Source of the DNA: Parabacteroides sp. Marseille-P3160
Lineage (GTDB): Bacteria > Bacteroidota > Bacteroidia > Bacteroidales > Tannerellaceae
NCBI RefSeq assembly: GCF_900162725.1
Contig: NZ_LT799418.1
Location: forward strand, 3,678,096 to 3,742,095
DNA: 64,000 nucleotides
Reading direction: 5' to 3'
Every line of letters begins with the position of its first letter. Position 1 is the stretch's first letter. The translations under genes were made by a program, and so were the position numbers. Under the pieces are notes generated by a model. That model saw nothing but the letters and a program-made list of their open reading frames with translations. It searched no databases and was not told the DNA's origin. Shown here in pieces: positions 25,990-34,672 of the stretch.

Positions 25990-28900
25990 CTATTTCAATA
26001 TCACCCTCTTTGTATCACTTAATAATTTACCACCACGCACTTTTACAATATACACGCCTTGCGCCAGGCGAGCCGAAGCGCCGATGGTCCCGGAATCCCC
26101 GCGGGAGACGGATTGAGTCGCTACCAGTTTGCCCAAAACATTATATACCGACACCATACAATCTTCTTCCGAATGATTAGTTACAGTGATTACATTATTA
26201 GCAACATACACATCGACTCCCGACGCAGCCAACGTTTCACTGGAAACAGGAACACCCGTTTCCACCTCAAAACGGCCTTTTGACGAAATACCGGCTACAG
26301 TATATTCCGCGCCGTTTCGGATAGCATATCTTTGGTTTGTCAGCAGATCCCGCAGATAAAGATTGCGGGCCTCTACATCTGTTGTAACCGTGAAGCTCAA
26401 TGTATAATCCTCCGGCCTATCTGTCGACAGTCCGAACCTCACACCCTGCAACTGAGGCACTGTAGCTACCTGATACGGTTCGTCATTTTCGCCGGTGACA
26501 TAGGCCTGTACAATACCTTGTTCAAGTAATTTATAACCGTCCCAGCCATAGTCGAAACCGATGGTAGTACCGGGCGCCTCAAATAACCACACACGGTCAG
26601 CCGATGCGGTACCGATCACATCCATCACAATGTATTCAGGCTTCCACTCCGAAGAACGGGTAGTTTCGGCCGAACGCCAAGCCATACCGTCTACGATACT
26701 ATTTTTCACTAATTTTTCGTATTTCAGCGCTAACGCTCCGGCAGTACCGATGTTTAACATGAACGCATGCATGGAGGGAATGCGGTCGTCTAAACCCGCC
26801 TGCCCTGCAAGTCTTAACGGTACTGCTTTGTATTGTCCGCTTTGTAAAGTTGTTTCGGAGTAAACATTTCCTCCATTTAGTTTGCGCCACTGATCCCGTG
26901 TACCTGTATTAAACAAATACACATTTTTATCCCATGTACCTGTGAAATTGATCGCATCTTCCGAGATCGGAATGGCCGCCGTATAAGAATTCCCGATCAG
27001 GTTCATACCGGAATAATTAACTCCGGAAGTTTTTGTTAAAAGCAAGGTAATATCGTCTACATTCAATATCCCGGAGAAATTATACATATTCTCAGGTGGT
27101 GTCGTTGAACTATTGGTGACCTCATATCCTTTGAAAGCTTTTAATTCGGCATCGGGAGAATATGGCGCCGGACGCCATTTGTCGCCGTTATAGGATTCTA
27201 CCCACTGGTTTACTGTCTCAACTTGGGGGTTGGAATACGGAAATGCCGATGATTGCACCGGAATGCCGAAATACTGCCAGGCCTTGCGATAGAATCCGCA
27301 GTCGGCACATTCATAAGCTTTGCTGTAGAACTCGACCGTAGCCTGAACTGATTTGTTTGCTGCAGGGCTAGCGAAAATCAATGTACCGGTAGCTTTCAGC
27401 AAATCCGACTTTATCACAATCGTACCACCTGCAGAAAATCCATCCTGTACCGTTCCGTTAATGGTCAGTTCGTTGCCGGCAGTGATGACCAGATCTTTAT
27501 TGGAAGCATTGATCAGGTTGCCAATGACACGATCCTGATCAAGATGCAAATCATTGGTGGCTGCTCCTAGTCCATTTCCTTCTGCAGATGGTCCATTATT
27601 GACTTCTGTGGCAAACTCTATATCTTCACCTTCGGCAGGTATCCTTTGGGCCGTCCAATTAACAATATCTGCCCAGTCATTACCTACTGTTCCGTACCAA
27701 TAATTTTTTATCGGTGACAATTCATTGGATGCCGCCGGTATACCAGGCGTACAGGCAAGACTGGACTGCATCGCGCAAGAAATTATATCTCCCGGTTTAG
27801 GCGTATAATCGAATGTTGAACCCGATTCTCCCGTCTGCTCTTCTCCATTTACATACCAAATATAGGTAGGATTGTCTCCGCCATGTACAGGATGGGCAAT
27901 AAAGGTATTTGGTTTATTTGGATAAATCGGTTCGTTTTCAGCAGTAATAGAAACCGCCGGCTCAAAATTCCCGGAAACAGAAACGTCTATCGTGTCAGTT
28001 ACGAGCAAAGCCTGGTAAAATTCAAAATCATCCAAAGCGAAGTCGTTTCCATTTGACTCCATGTTATGATTGATAAGTTCAATTTTCACAGAATTAACAT
28101 CGGGAGCTGCAAAAGCAAATGAAAGTTGTTTCCATCCATCACAATTACTACCCGGGACTTGTGGTCCCAAAATGGTATCTCCTATCGTTACTCCATTAAT
28201 TTCCAGAGTCAATTTAGCACGTTGTTGCTCAAAGTTATTCTGGTTTTGTATATATAATGACATTAACCAGAAACTAAACTTATACCCCATTTTGGGCGAT
28301 ACCGGAATTGTTTGTGAATACACTACAGGATTAGCTCTATTTGATCCGTCTACAACCATCATATACCCATTGCCCGTCGTATGATCCCCACATTTCGTGA
28401 AGGAGGAATAAAAATTCGATGCATCTTTTAATATATCATATTTACCATAAGGATCGCCTTGAGCTGAGCCCTGAACAGAATAAGAGGTGCTATAACCTTG
28501 ATAAATATCATCAAAATGAGGGTTAGAAATTAAATTAATGGAATCCTGGGCAACGATGCCATGGACTACATACGATCCACTATGCGCAGTTTCTGCATTC
28601 TTGGTAAGAGTCACTTCGGAGGTACTTCCTGTAATATCGTCCCAAATCCATTCTGAGATTTCTCCTTCTTCCGTATTCGCTTTGAAAACAATTTCATCAC
28701 CCTCGCAATAATCTCCACCGCCTTCTATCGTAAGTAATGGTTTTTTTATTACCCTTACAGTAGATCGCGTTGAAATACCGCCTACGGTATATGTAATCTG
28801 AACCGTACCGGAAGATTTACCAGTTATAAGTCCCGTACTCGGATCGACAGTGGCTATTCCCGTATCATTGCTCGACCAAGTACCCCCTTGATCTCTCGGA

Positions 28901-29442
28901 GTAAGAGTAAATGTGGAATCTACTTCTATGATAGAAGAGGTAGGAATAACTAATTGAGTATAACGGATGAAAACTATCCCGGGGGCTCCGGCTCCGCCTT
29001 GCATTGTTCCACTCCCAGTTGTTCTTCTAGCTCCGCTTCCGCCACCGCCGTACATTTTTCCCGGGTTTCCATTGGAATTATTGACCCCAGCTCCACCGTA
29101 CCCATTGGGGTTTCCTAGTCCACCAGCTCCTCCCGCACCACTAGAGGAGCCAGAAGAACCGGCACCGCTTGTCCCTGCTCCGCCACCGCCACCGCCGGAG
29201 TAACTACTACCAGAAGCTCCACCGCTTCCTCCGGCGTAACTGGTTATTCCCGTCCCGGAAGAAGCAGCGCCTCCGGCGCCTCCGGTCGTTACATTCGTTA
29301 TTACTCCCTTACCACCGTTTGCCATAAGTTCTATAAGTGCATATGGGCCAATAACTTGAGATGCTCCCCCGTCAACATTCGATTGGGTTCCGCTAGAAGA
29401 ACCGGCCTTACCAACTTTAATGGTATATGTAGCTCCGGGCAC
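25990..29442 (-). CDS. Large T9SS-exported surface protein A, main part (gene split by frameshift)
   Basis: This is the long downstream part of a gene whose true start is at 29696. The visible frame continues the glycine-rich domain (TYTIKVGKAGSSSG, GGGGGGAGTSGAGSSG) to GAPGIVFIRYTQL. Next come a Big_2-like Ig domain (GTWSSNDTGIATVDPSTGLI), a PKD-like and jelly-roll carbohydrate-binding-like stretch, and the shared module from NYWYGT (about 575 residues). The last has the CADCGFYRKAWQYFGIPVQ landmark and a T9SS sorting tail (VSVYNVLGKLVATQSVSRG, TKRVILK). A single missing C near 29487 (plus strand), at a GGT-repeat coding glycines, separates it from its signal peptide. A GTG at 29442 is unlikely to be a real start. 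Without correction the product would not be exported. Confidence 0.8.
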   Translation of the reverse strand: MPGATYTIKVGKAGSSSGTQSNVDGGASQVIGPYALIELMANGGKGVITNVTTGGAGGAASSGTGITSYAGGSGGASGSSYSGGGGGGAGTSGAGSSGSSSGAGGAGGLGNPNGYGGAGVNNSNGNPGKMYGGGGSGARRTTGSGTMQGGAGAPGIVFIRYTQLVIPTSSIIEVDSTFTLTPRDQGGTWSSNDTGIATVDPSTGLITGKSSGTVQITYTVGGISTRSTVRVIKKPLLTIEGGGDYCEGDEIVFKANTEEGEISEWIWDDITGSTSEVTLTKNAETAHSGSYVVHGIVAQDSINLISNPHFDDIYQGYSTSYSVQGSAQGDPYGKYDILKDASNFYSSFTKCGDHTTGNGYMMVVDGSNRANPVVYSQTIPVSPKMGYKFSFWLMSLYIQNQNNFEQQRAKLTLEINGVTIGDTILGPQVPGSNCDGWKQLSFAFAAPDVNSVKIELINHNMESNGNDFALDDFEFYQALLVTDTIDVSVSGNFEPAVSITAENEPIYPNKPNTFIAHPVHGGDNPTYIWYVNGEEQTGESGSTFDYTPKPGDIISCAMQSSLACTPGIPAASNELSPIKNYWYGTVGNDWADIVNWTAQRIPAEGEDIEFATEVNNGPSAEGNGLGAATNDLHLDQDRVIGNLINASNKDLVITAGNELTINGTVQDGFSAGGTIVIKSDLLKATGTLIFASPAANKSVQATVEFYSKAYECADCGFYRKAWQYFGIPVQSSAFPYSNPQVETVNQWVESYNGDKWRPAPYSPDAELKAFKGYEVTNSSTTPPENMYNFSGILNVDDITLLLTKTSGVNYSGMNLIGNSYTAAIPISEDAINFTGTWDKNVYLFNTGTRDQWRKLNGGNVYSETTLQSGQYKAVPLRLAGQAGLDDRIPSMHAFMLNIGTAGALALKYEKLVKNSIVDGMAWRSAETTRSSEWKPEYIVMDVIGTASADRVWLFEAPGTTIGFDYGWDGYKLLEQGIVQAYVTGENDEPYQVATVPQLQGVRFGLSTDRPEDYTLSFTVTTDVEARNLYLRDLLTNQRYAIRNGAEYTVAGISSKGRFEVETGVPVSSETLAASGVDVYVANNVITVTNHSEEDCMVSVYNVLGKLVATQSVSRGDSGTIGASARLAQGVYIVKVRGGKLLSDTKRVILK

Positions 29443-29696
29443 AACTCCCGATAAAATACGTTTAGTATATGCGGCACCACCACCACCGCGCCTATTCCAT
29501 TAGAGTTGCGACCTGCGCCTGCACCTCCGCCTCCCCAAGCTTCTATAGTAATCTCAGTCACACCGTCAGGTATGACAAATGTTCCATCTTCGGTATATGT
29601 AACAAGCACTTGCGCCGACAATGGCATACAAATAAATGTTAAACATAATAAAGAAAAGACTAAAAAAGCCCTTTTTATATTTATAATCTGTAGCAT
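29331..29696 (-). CDS. N-terminal part of T9SS surface protein A (signal peptide and start of glycine-rich domain)
   Basis: This frame supplies the signal peptide (AFLVFSLLCLTFICMPLSAQ) and the first strands of a glycine-rich domain (VTYTEDGTFVIPDGVTEITI, EAWGGGGAGAG). It runs out of homology after NGIGAVVVV and stops at 29331. Adding one base at about 29487 would read GIGAGGGGAAYTKRIL and join the long frame at 25990-29442. It is therefore not a separate gene. The break lies in a short GGT repeat, a place where replication slippage or a sequencing error is plausible. Confidence 0.75.
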   Translation of the reverse strand: MLQIINIKRAFLVFSLLCLTFICMPLSAQVLVTYTEDGTFVIPDGVTEITIEAWGGGGAGAGRNSNGIGAVVVVPHILNVFYRELCPELHIPLKLVRPVLLAEPNRMLTGEHLKLLAHMHL

Positions 29697-29808
29697 ATAT
29701 CTCTTTATAAATTAACAGTTATCAATCATCTGCACCAGAGTCGTCCAATCGACTTCGTTGACGATGAGAACTAGAATTAAGCTTGTACGGCATTCTTATT
29801 TTACGCCA

Positions 29809-30714
29809 TTAAATCTCCACATCATATTCATAGATCGTATTCCTGGTAATCTTTTGCGGGAGCGTCAGTTTATATACTTCATCGCCGAATTCGGGAGGAG
29901 GTAAAAAGCCTCCTGCATACGGCAGGATGATCTCGACAGCCGTTCCTGCCTGATCCCTTTCGTTGAGATAGGTGGTCAGCGTCAATTGGGTCACTTTGCC
30001 GGAGGACGGATCGGTAGTATAATTGCCGGCCGACCATCCGGCCCAGTCTGATGTTATAAGATTATCCGGTTTCGTATCCGGCTTTACAACATACGTCTTT
30101 TTATCAAAATTGACAAAACGGTATTTATATTGTGTTATATCTTCACTTTGTTGTTTTTCGGAAAGTTTAATAGTTAACTGCACTTTTGCTATGGCACGTT
30201 CCAACGACACAGTCTCCAAACGCCTATTCTGGACAAAATCGTGGGATTTATGCCCTACCATTAAAATCGGGGTAGTTATAGTAGATGACCAGGGAGTATC
30301 CGTATTGCGGAAAACAGCCTGTAATCCGGCTATATCATCTACGCCATCAAGATCGGCTTTTAGATCGGCACAGTTGGCAACAATATAGACGTCCCTGGTA
30401 CCAGCTACATCAGTCGTTAGGCTCAAGCTGATAAGACTATCAGCTTTATCCCATGAACCATCGGCAAAAGTTTCACTGTCTATATAGTAACTCACCAACG
30501 GTTGTGATTCGGAAAAAAGAAAAACATACAAATTATCGACGGTATTTTCGGCTTCCGTACCGGCTTTCGTCGACTGGGTTGCGCTTTTTGTGAAATTATT
30601 TACCGAAATCTGCAATTCAACACTGCGGGTTTCAGGCGATATAGGAGTCTCCTCCGAAGAGCAGGCGCCTAATATCAAACTAAAAAACAACGCTATATAT
30701 AGTAAATTTCTCAT
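29809..30714 (-). CDS. Fimbrial accessory lipoprotein (fimbrillin/Mfa-like)
   Basis: This 301-residue lipoprotein (lipobox LGAC, SSEETPISPETR) has the fimbrillin-type N-terminal transthyretin-like domain: VELQISVNNFTKSATQ, NLYVFLFSE and DVYIVANCADLKADL. The block RRLETVSLERAIAKVQLTIKL is the conserved Mfa/Fim core. It ends in a strand with NTIYEYDVEI. It lies 11 bases after the preceding fimbrial gene in the Mfa1 operon and is likely a tip or accessory pilin. Which Mfa3-Mfa5-type role it has is not decidable from sequence. Confidence 0.8.
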   Translation of the reverse strand: MRNLLYIALFFSLILGACSSEETPISPETRSVELQISVNNFTKSATQSTKAGTEAENTVDNLYVFLFSESQPLVSYYIDSETFADGSWDKADSLISLSLTTDVAGTRDVYIVANCADLKADLDGVDDIAGLQAVFRNTDTPWSSTITTPILMVGHKSHDFVQNRRLETVSLERAIAKVQLTIKLSEKQQSEDITQYKYRFVNFDKKTYVVKPDTKPDNLITSDWAGWSAGNYTTDPSSGKVTQLTLTTYLNERDQAGTAVEIILPYAGGFLPPPEFGDEVYKLTLPQKITRNTIYEYDVEI

Positions 30715-30725
30715 ACGACAATTTG

Positions 30726-32021
30726 TTATTTTATAAATGTTTTCACAAGGATGTCATTATAGTATACCTCAAGATATGGATCTCCTGCAGCCGGAACGGC
30801 ATTAAGTTTATAGGTAACGGACGCATCAGGCGCCTCGTTTGTAAATTCTTTTTCTGTGGTGTTATCGCTGAATTTATAGGGATCCACTGTCACCAGTTTC
30901 ACATTGTGAGGAGGACAAGCTTTGACCGTGTTCTGGATGGTAATCTCATCACCCTCGACCTCGACATTATACCAATAACCCATAAAGGTAGATTTGCTGA
31001 CAACCTGCCATTCCAATACATTATAAAATATTTCTATCGTCGGTACCGACAAGTTCCTAATTAAATAACGGTAGTAGTGATTCCGGAAGACACTGTAATC
31101 GGGCTTGTTCGTTTCTTCCCCGCGGGCAAACTTTAAATAATCGGTAATCGGGGTATCGCCGCCATATGTAAGAATGGGAATTTCGTATTCGGTACCGCCT
31201 GTTGTCTTGATAACAAAATAATTCACAGGTTTATGATCACCTGTTCCCCATGGGGTGCTTGCAGTCAGAATAGCCTCCGGCATATAGTAAATATACGTAT
31301 TGGCATCTACCTTTTTTAATGGTTTATCATCATAATAAGACGGGGAAGTCAACGGTTCCAATTGCAGAAGACTGTATTGACGATAGGCATTGTGGTAATA
31401 AAGATTATCTACGATAGATGATTCAGAGTCTGTAAGTTTGACTTCCAGCTTAGCGAGGGCGCGGACTAATTTCACACGGTCTTCCCCGCCGGGCCTGAAT
31501 GGAAGCGGCGCGTAGACCGAACCGCCTTCAGGGATTGTCTGGTTTGTATAGACACGCGACATAGGAAAACCCTTCCCTTCAGCCGCATTCAAATATAAAT
31601 CAGTATCCAGGTTACGGAGCTGGCGCATATAAGTATCCATTCCATCCCGGTTGCTAATTCCCTCCAAAGAAGCGACTCCTGCCATATTGGCTACAAAATA
31701 GAAGTCACGCGTGCCGGGAGTAAGTTTAACCGTAAAGGTCTTGCTTTTTTCTGAAACAGGAATTGACGACTCGAAGTATTCGCCCACTTTTTTGCCGGTC
31801 GAAGAATCAAAGACCAACAGAGCAAAATCGTGGACCCGGTCTTCGTAATCCGTCACATCCTCATTAACTGATTCCGCACTACCTTGCGCACGGGTCATGG
31901 CAAGGTAGACGACCGGCTGGTTTTGCTCGCCCGGATCGATCGCTGTTTCGGGCTGCACAACGCATCCCGGCAAAGAAAGCAGCATGCCTGTAAATACGAT
32001 ATATATCAATTTCAATTTCAT
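30726..32021 (-). CDS. Fimbrial accessory lipoprotein, larger (Mfa/FimD-like)
   Basis: This 431-residue protein has lipobox LPGC near residue 20, then AMTRAQGSAESVNEDVTDYE and an N-terminal fimbrillin-like domain (HDFALLVFDSSTGKKV, TRDFYFVANMAGV). The core VKLVRALAKLEVKLTDSESS matches the Mfa/Fim family, as does YRYLIRNL further on. It stands between the Mfa2 anchor and a smaller accessory pilin, with 11 bases to the latter. It is likely a fimbrial tip-complex subunit assembled after lipidation and protease processing. Confidence 0.8.
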   Translation of the reverse strand: MKLKLIYIVFTGMLLSLPGCVVQPETAIDPGEQNQPVVYLAMTRAQGSAESVNEDVTDYEDRVHDFALLVFDSSTGKKVGEYFESSIPVSEKSKTFTVKLTPGTRDFYFVANMAGVASLEGISNRDGMDTYMRQLRNLDTDLYLNAAEGKGFPMSRVYTNQTIPEGGSVYAPLPFRPGGEDRVKLVRALAKLEVKLTDSESSIVDNLYYHNAYRQYSLLQLEPLTSPSYYDDKPLKKVDANTYIYYMPEAILTASTPWGTGDHKPVNYFVIKTTGGTEYEIPILTYGGDTPITDYLKFARGEETNKPDYSVFRNHYYRYLIRNLSVPTIEIFYNVLEWQVVSKSTFMGYWYNVEVEGDEITIQNTVKACPPHNVKLVTVDPYKFSDNTTEKEFTNEAPDASVTYKLNAVPAAGDPYLEVYYNDILVKTFIK

Positions 32022-32115
32022 ACGAAAATATTTATTCCAAGTTTGTTACCTGTGTAAGTCCATTCCGTTCCACCGGTATCCGGCCGTATATCTCGATCAC
32101 TCCGGAAATTCATCT

Positions 32116-33084
32116 CTATAACTCCGTACTATAGGAATGGACAAGCCAATCATTTACATAGATGGCACAGGAAAAGTGAGTTCCGCATTCGGCACAATAA
32201 TCTTTCATTACAAATTTCACGGTAAAATCATTTTCGCAGGCCAGATTAATGCCACCATCGACTGTATTAAGCAATATGCTTGCGATCAGGTCGCCGTCAA
32301 ACACTTTCTCCCCTGTTTTCGTATAAGTAATCGCCAGATTATTATGGTAACCGGTCACCAGGTCAAGCAGGGCAAAATTCCAGGCAACACTTGTATCAGT
32401 ATAGTCCGCATGGAGAAGCGGATAAGTAAGCTGCGGCAACTTGAGCGGCATCGAGCCGTCGATATGTACCGTCCCGTTAGCCGATCCGACGGATACGGCC
32501 AGGTCCTGCGGTACGATATCCTTTACCGAGGATTCGATTTCGACGATCACTTTCACACGGTTCGTCAATTCCGTCAGGTTGATCGCCGTATGTTTATACA
32601 CCGAACCGTTCTCCTTCGGATTAGGTAAGGAGATAACCGGGCTTTCCCCATGCCATACACGGGTACTTCCCAAATTGGCGGCGATGTTGTTTGCCGATTT
32701 AAGGGTTAATACGACATCCTTCCGGGTCGTAACCCCGGGAGTAAAGGCGCCGGAAGTAAAATTATCATTGAGACCCGCCCACGCCACAAATGAATAGTTG
32801 CCCTCCGATACAGGAACGAGCAGTTCATAATCCCGGCTGAGTGTAACCTTTTGCTGTGTCACGGAAGTGGCTAATTTGTCATTTTCATCGAAAGCAAAGA
32901 CGGTGAGCGACGGTACCTCTCCAATGAACGTCGAATCCACGTCACAAGGCGTCATTGAATAAAACTTTACATATACACCTTGGGGACAATCCTCAAGATC
33001 ATCAAAGATCAAGGAGTCGCATCCCCCCAGAATTGTTCCCAACGCGAATAGCGTAATCAATATCCTATTTCGTAAATTCATCAT
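32116..33084 (-). CDS. FimB/Mfa2 family fimbrial anchor lipoprotein
   Basis: This 322-residue lipoprotein (ITLFALGTILGGC, then DSLIFDDLEDCPQGVYVKF) shows the Mfa2/FimB signature: DxLxDCxxG after the lipobox, LTVFAFDENDKLATSV, NYSFVAWAGLND, and LTELTNRVKVIVEI. In the P. gingivalis model the Mfa2 anchor stays in the outer membrane and fixes and limits the length of Mfa1 fibres. It lies directly after the major fimbrillin, behind a strong hairpin terminator (33119-33155) that should reduce its expression relative to fimbrillin. Confidence 0.9.
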   Translation of the reverse strand: MMNLRNRILITLFALGTILGGCDSLIFDDLEDCPQGVYVKFYSMTPCDVDSTFIGEVPSLTVFAFDENDKLATSVTQQKVTLSRDYELLVPVSEGNYSFVAWAGLNDNFTSGAFTPGVTTRKDVVLTLKSANNIAANLGSTRVWHGESPVISLPNPKENGSVYKHTAINLTELTNRVKVIVEIESSVKDIVPQDLAVSVGSANGTVHIDGSMPLKLPQLTYPLLHADYTDTSVAWNFALLDLVTGYHNNLAITYTKTGEKVFDGDLIASILLNTVDGGINLACENDFTVKFVMKDYCAECGTHFSCAIYVNDWLVHSYSTEL

Positions 33085-33118
33085 TCGTTACGTCTTTTAT
33101 TGTTGATACTCCTTTGTT

Positions 33119-33155
33119 TAAAAATCCGGAGGAAGAGGAATTTCTTCCTCCGGAT
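33119..33155 (-). terminator. Intra-operon terminator between fimbrillin and anchor
   Basis: On the minus strand a 13-bp stem ATCCGGAGGAAGA / TCTTCCTCCGGAT with a 6-base loop is followed by TTTTT. It lies just after the fimbrillin stop, before the anchor gene. It should act as a partial terminator giving more fimbrillin than anchor transcript. Confidence 0.8.
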
Positions 33156-33179
33156 CAATGCTGCATCTGTATTTTAAAA

Positions 33180-34643
33180 TTAGTAATCTACCCCTAAGTC
33201 AACTTCATAACTATGAACCGTATAGGGAAGTACAGTGATTTCAACAGAAAGATAAGTGTCTTCGTTTTCCAACGGATCTGTAGGATCGATAGGATTTTCA
33301 GGGTTCCCAGGATCGTTGGGATCATCGGGATTCAATGGGTTGTTAGGAACGCCAATTGCTTTGAAACCGGTAATGTGAACATGATATACTTGGTTGCGAA
33401 CCGTAGGCGATTTTGTCGCTAATTTACCCCCATCCGTCTCATCTCCAGGAATATAATCTGGATTCAACCATACGATATATTTTGCTACGCCTCCTTTATA
33501 AAGGGTAGATTTCTGTCCGCTTGCTTCAGCCAATGCTCTTGATGTGTAAAACTTTCCGTCATTCAATCCCAAAAAGACATTTGAACCTGCAGTATAATTT
33601 CCGCTTCCACCATCTACTCCATCAGGAGTGAAAGTCGCCTGAATTTCAAAATAGCTGGTATTACCTTTTCTATAGTTCGCATCCAGATGCGTTACGGGCA
33701 AAACAAACTTACCTGGAGTTTCAGCTACTAATGCTGCCACTACATTTGCATTTGTTTTGTCAGCAATAGGAGATACTGTAGAGAAAGATGCTAATCCGGC
33801 ATAATCGAAGTAGTCCGAACGTGCATCCAAATTCGACGTTGTAGGTATATAGGAATAAGCCGCCTCAGGTGTTGCAAAGTCTGCATGTTTAAGAATATAG
33901 AACTTTTTATTGCTTTGTCCTACGGCGTATTTTACATCGGTGATTGTAATTGTACTTGCAGTCTGACCTTGAGTATTTTTGATAGTAATCGTTTTTGTAA
34001 CCCCTGTACCGATGGTAACGATAGCGCGAGACACAACACGTTCAACATTTACTTTAATAAGGTTTGTATCGCCTAATTTTGCGGCCTCTTCCGAAACATT
34101 CGGAACGATAGACACAGCAGTTGGTTCTACATTATTTGTCATTAAAATGACATCCTTGTCCGGTTCATAAGCTGCAACATCAGCAGCAACCGCTTCAACA
34201 GCAGCACTAAAAGCAGCAGGGAAACCAGCAACGGTGGCTCCTTTCAAATCTGTCGTAACCTTGTCGTTCTTATCATTGATTACGACATAGGCTTTTACGG
34301 ACTCACCCGGAGTCGCTTTTACCGCAAGATTAGGCTTCAAAATGCCATTCTCAATTCCATTAAAACTAGTTGTAGTAAAGGTTGAATAGTCAACTGTTCC
34401 TACCGTTTCATTTACTAAAAAGACAGTGATCGACTGGATCGCATCACGTCCTGTCCATTCTCCGTTTTCATTATAATCTTCCGGAAGCGCTCTTGTATTT
34501 GTCGCTTTAGGGAAAGCAATGGATATACTTGCATACGTGCTGCCTTTAGCCTGTTCGGGATCAGGCACATCTTCGCTCGTGCACGCTGTAAATCCTAACC
34601 CTAAGGCCACAGCACCAATTAAAAATAGTTTGTTAATTTTCAT
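33180..34643 (-). CDS. Mfa1-family major fimbrillin
   Basis: This 487-residue fimbria shaft subunit begins with the lipoprotein-type signal FLIGAVALGLGFTAC. It continues TSEDVPDPEQAKGSTYASISIAFPK, the usual start of Mfa1 fimbrillins, with an Arg (TNTRALPED) suitable for gingipain-like cleavage. Core blocks include IQSITVFLVNE, VKAYVVINDKND and VNVERVVSRAIVTIG. Near the end a Pro/Asn/Asp-rich stretch (NPDDPNDPGNPENPIDP) precedes the last strand (YTVHSYEVDLGVDY), which in this family donates to the next subunit. It follows the DUF3868/OmpA gene by 29 bases. Confidence 0.92.
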   Translation of the reverse strand: MKINKLFLIGAVALGLGFTACTSEDVPDPEQAKGSTYASISIAFPKATNTRALPEDYNENGEWTGRDAIQSITVFLVNETVGTVDYSTFTTTSFNGIENGILKPNLAVKATPGESVKAYVVINDKNDKVTTDLKGATVAGFPAAFSAAVEAVAADVAAYEPDKDVILMTNNVEPTAVSIVPNVSEEAAKLGDTNLIKVNVERVVSRAIVTIGTGVTKTITIKNTQGQTASTITITDVKYAVGQSNKKFYILKHADFATPEAAYSYIPTTSNLDARSDYFDYAGLASFSTVSPIADKTNANVVAALVAETPGKFVLPVTHLDANYRKGNTSYFEIQATFTPDGVDGGSGNYTAGSNVFLGLNDGKFYTSRALAEASGQKSTLYKGGVAKYIVWLNPDYIPGDETDGGKLATKSPTVRNQVYHVHITGFKAIGVPNNPLNPDDPNDPGNPENPIDPTDPLENEDTYLSVEITVLPYTVHSYEVDLGVDY

Positions 34644-34672
34644 ACTTCGATTTTTTAGTGATATAATAATAT

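Noticed and set aside
28967-29203. Proline-rich open frame
   Set aside because: It is the antisense of the glycine-rich domain of T9SS protein A; Gly codons read backward give Pro and Ala.
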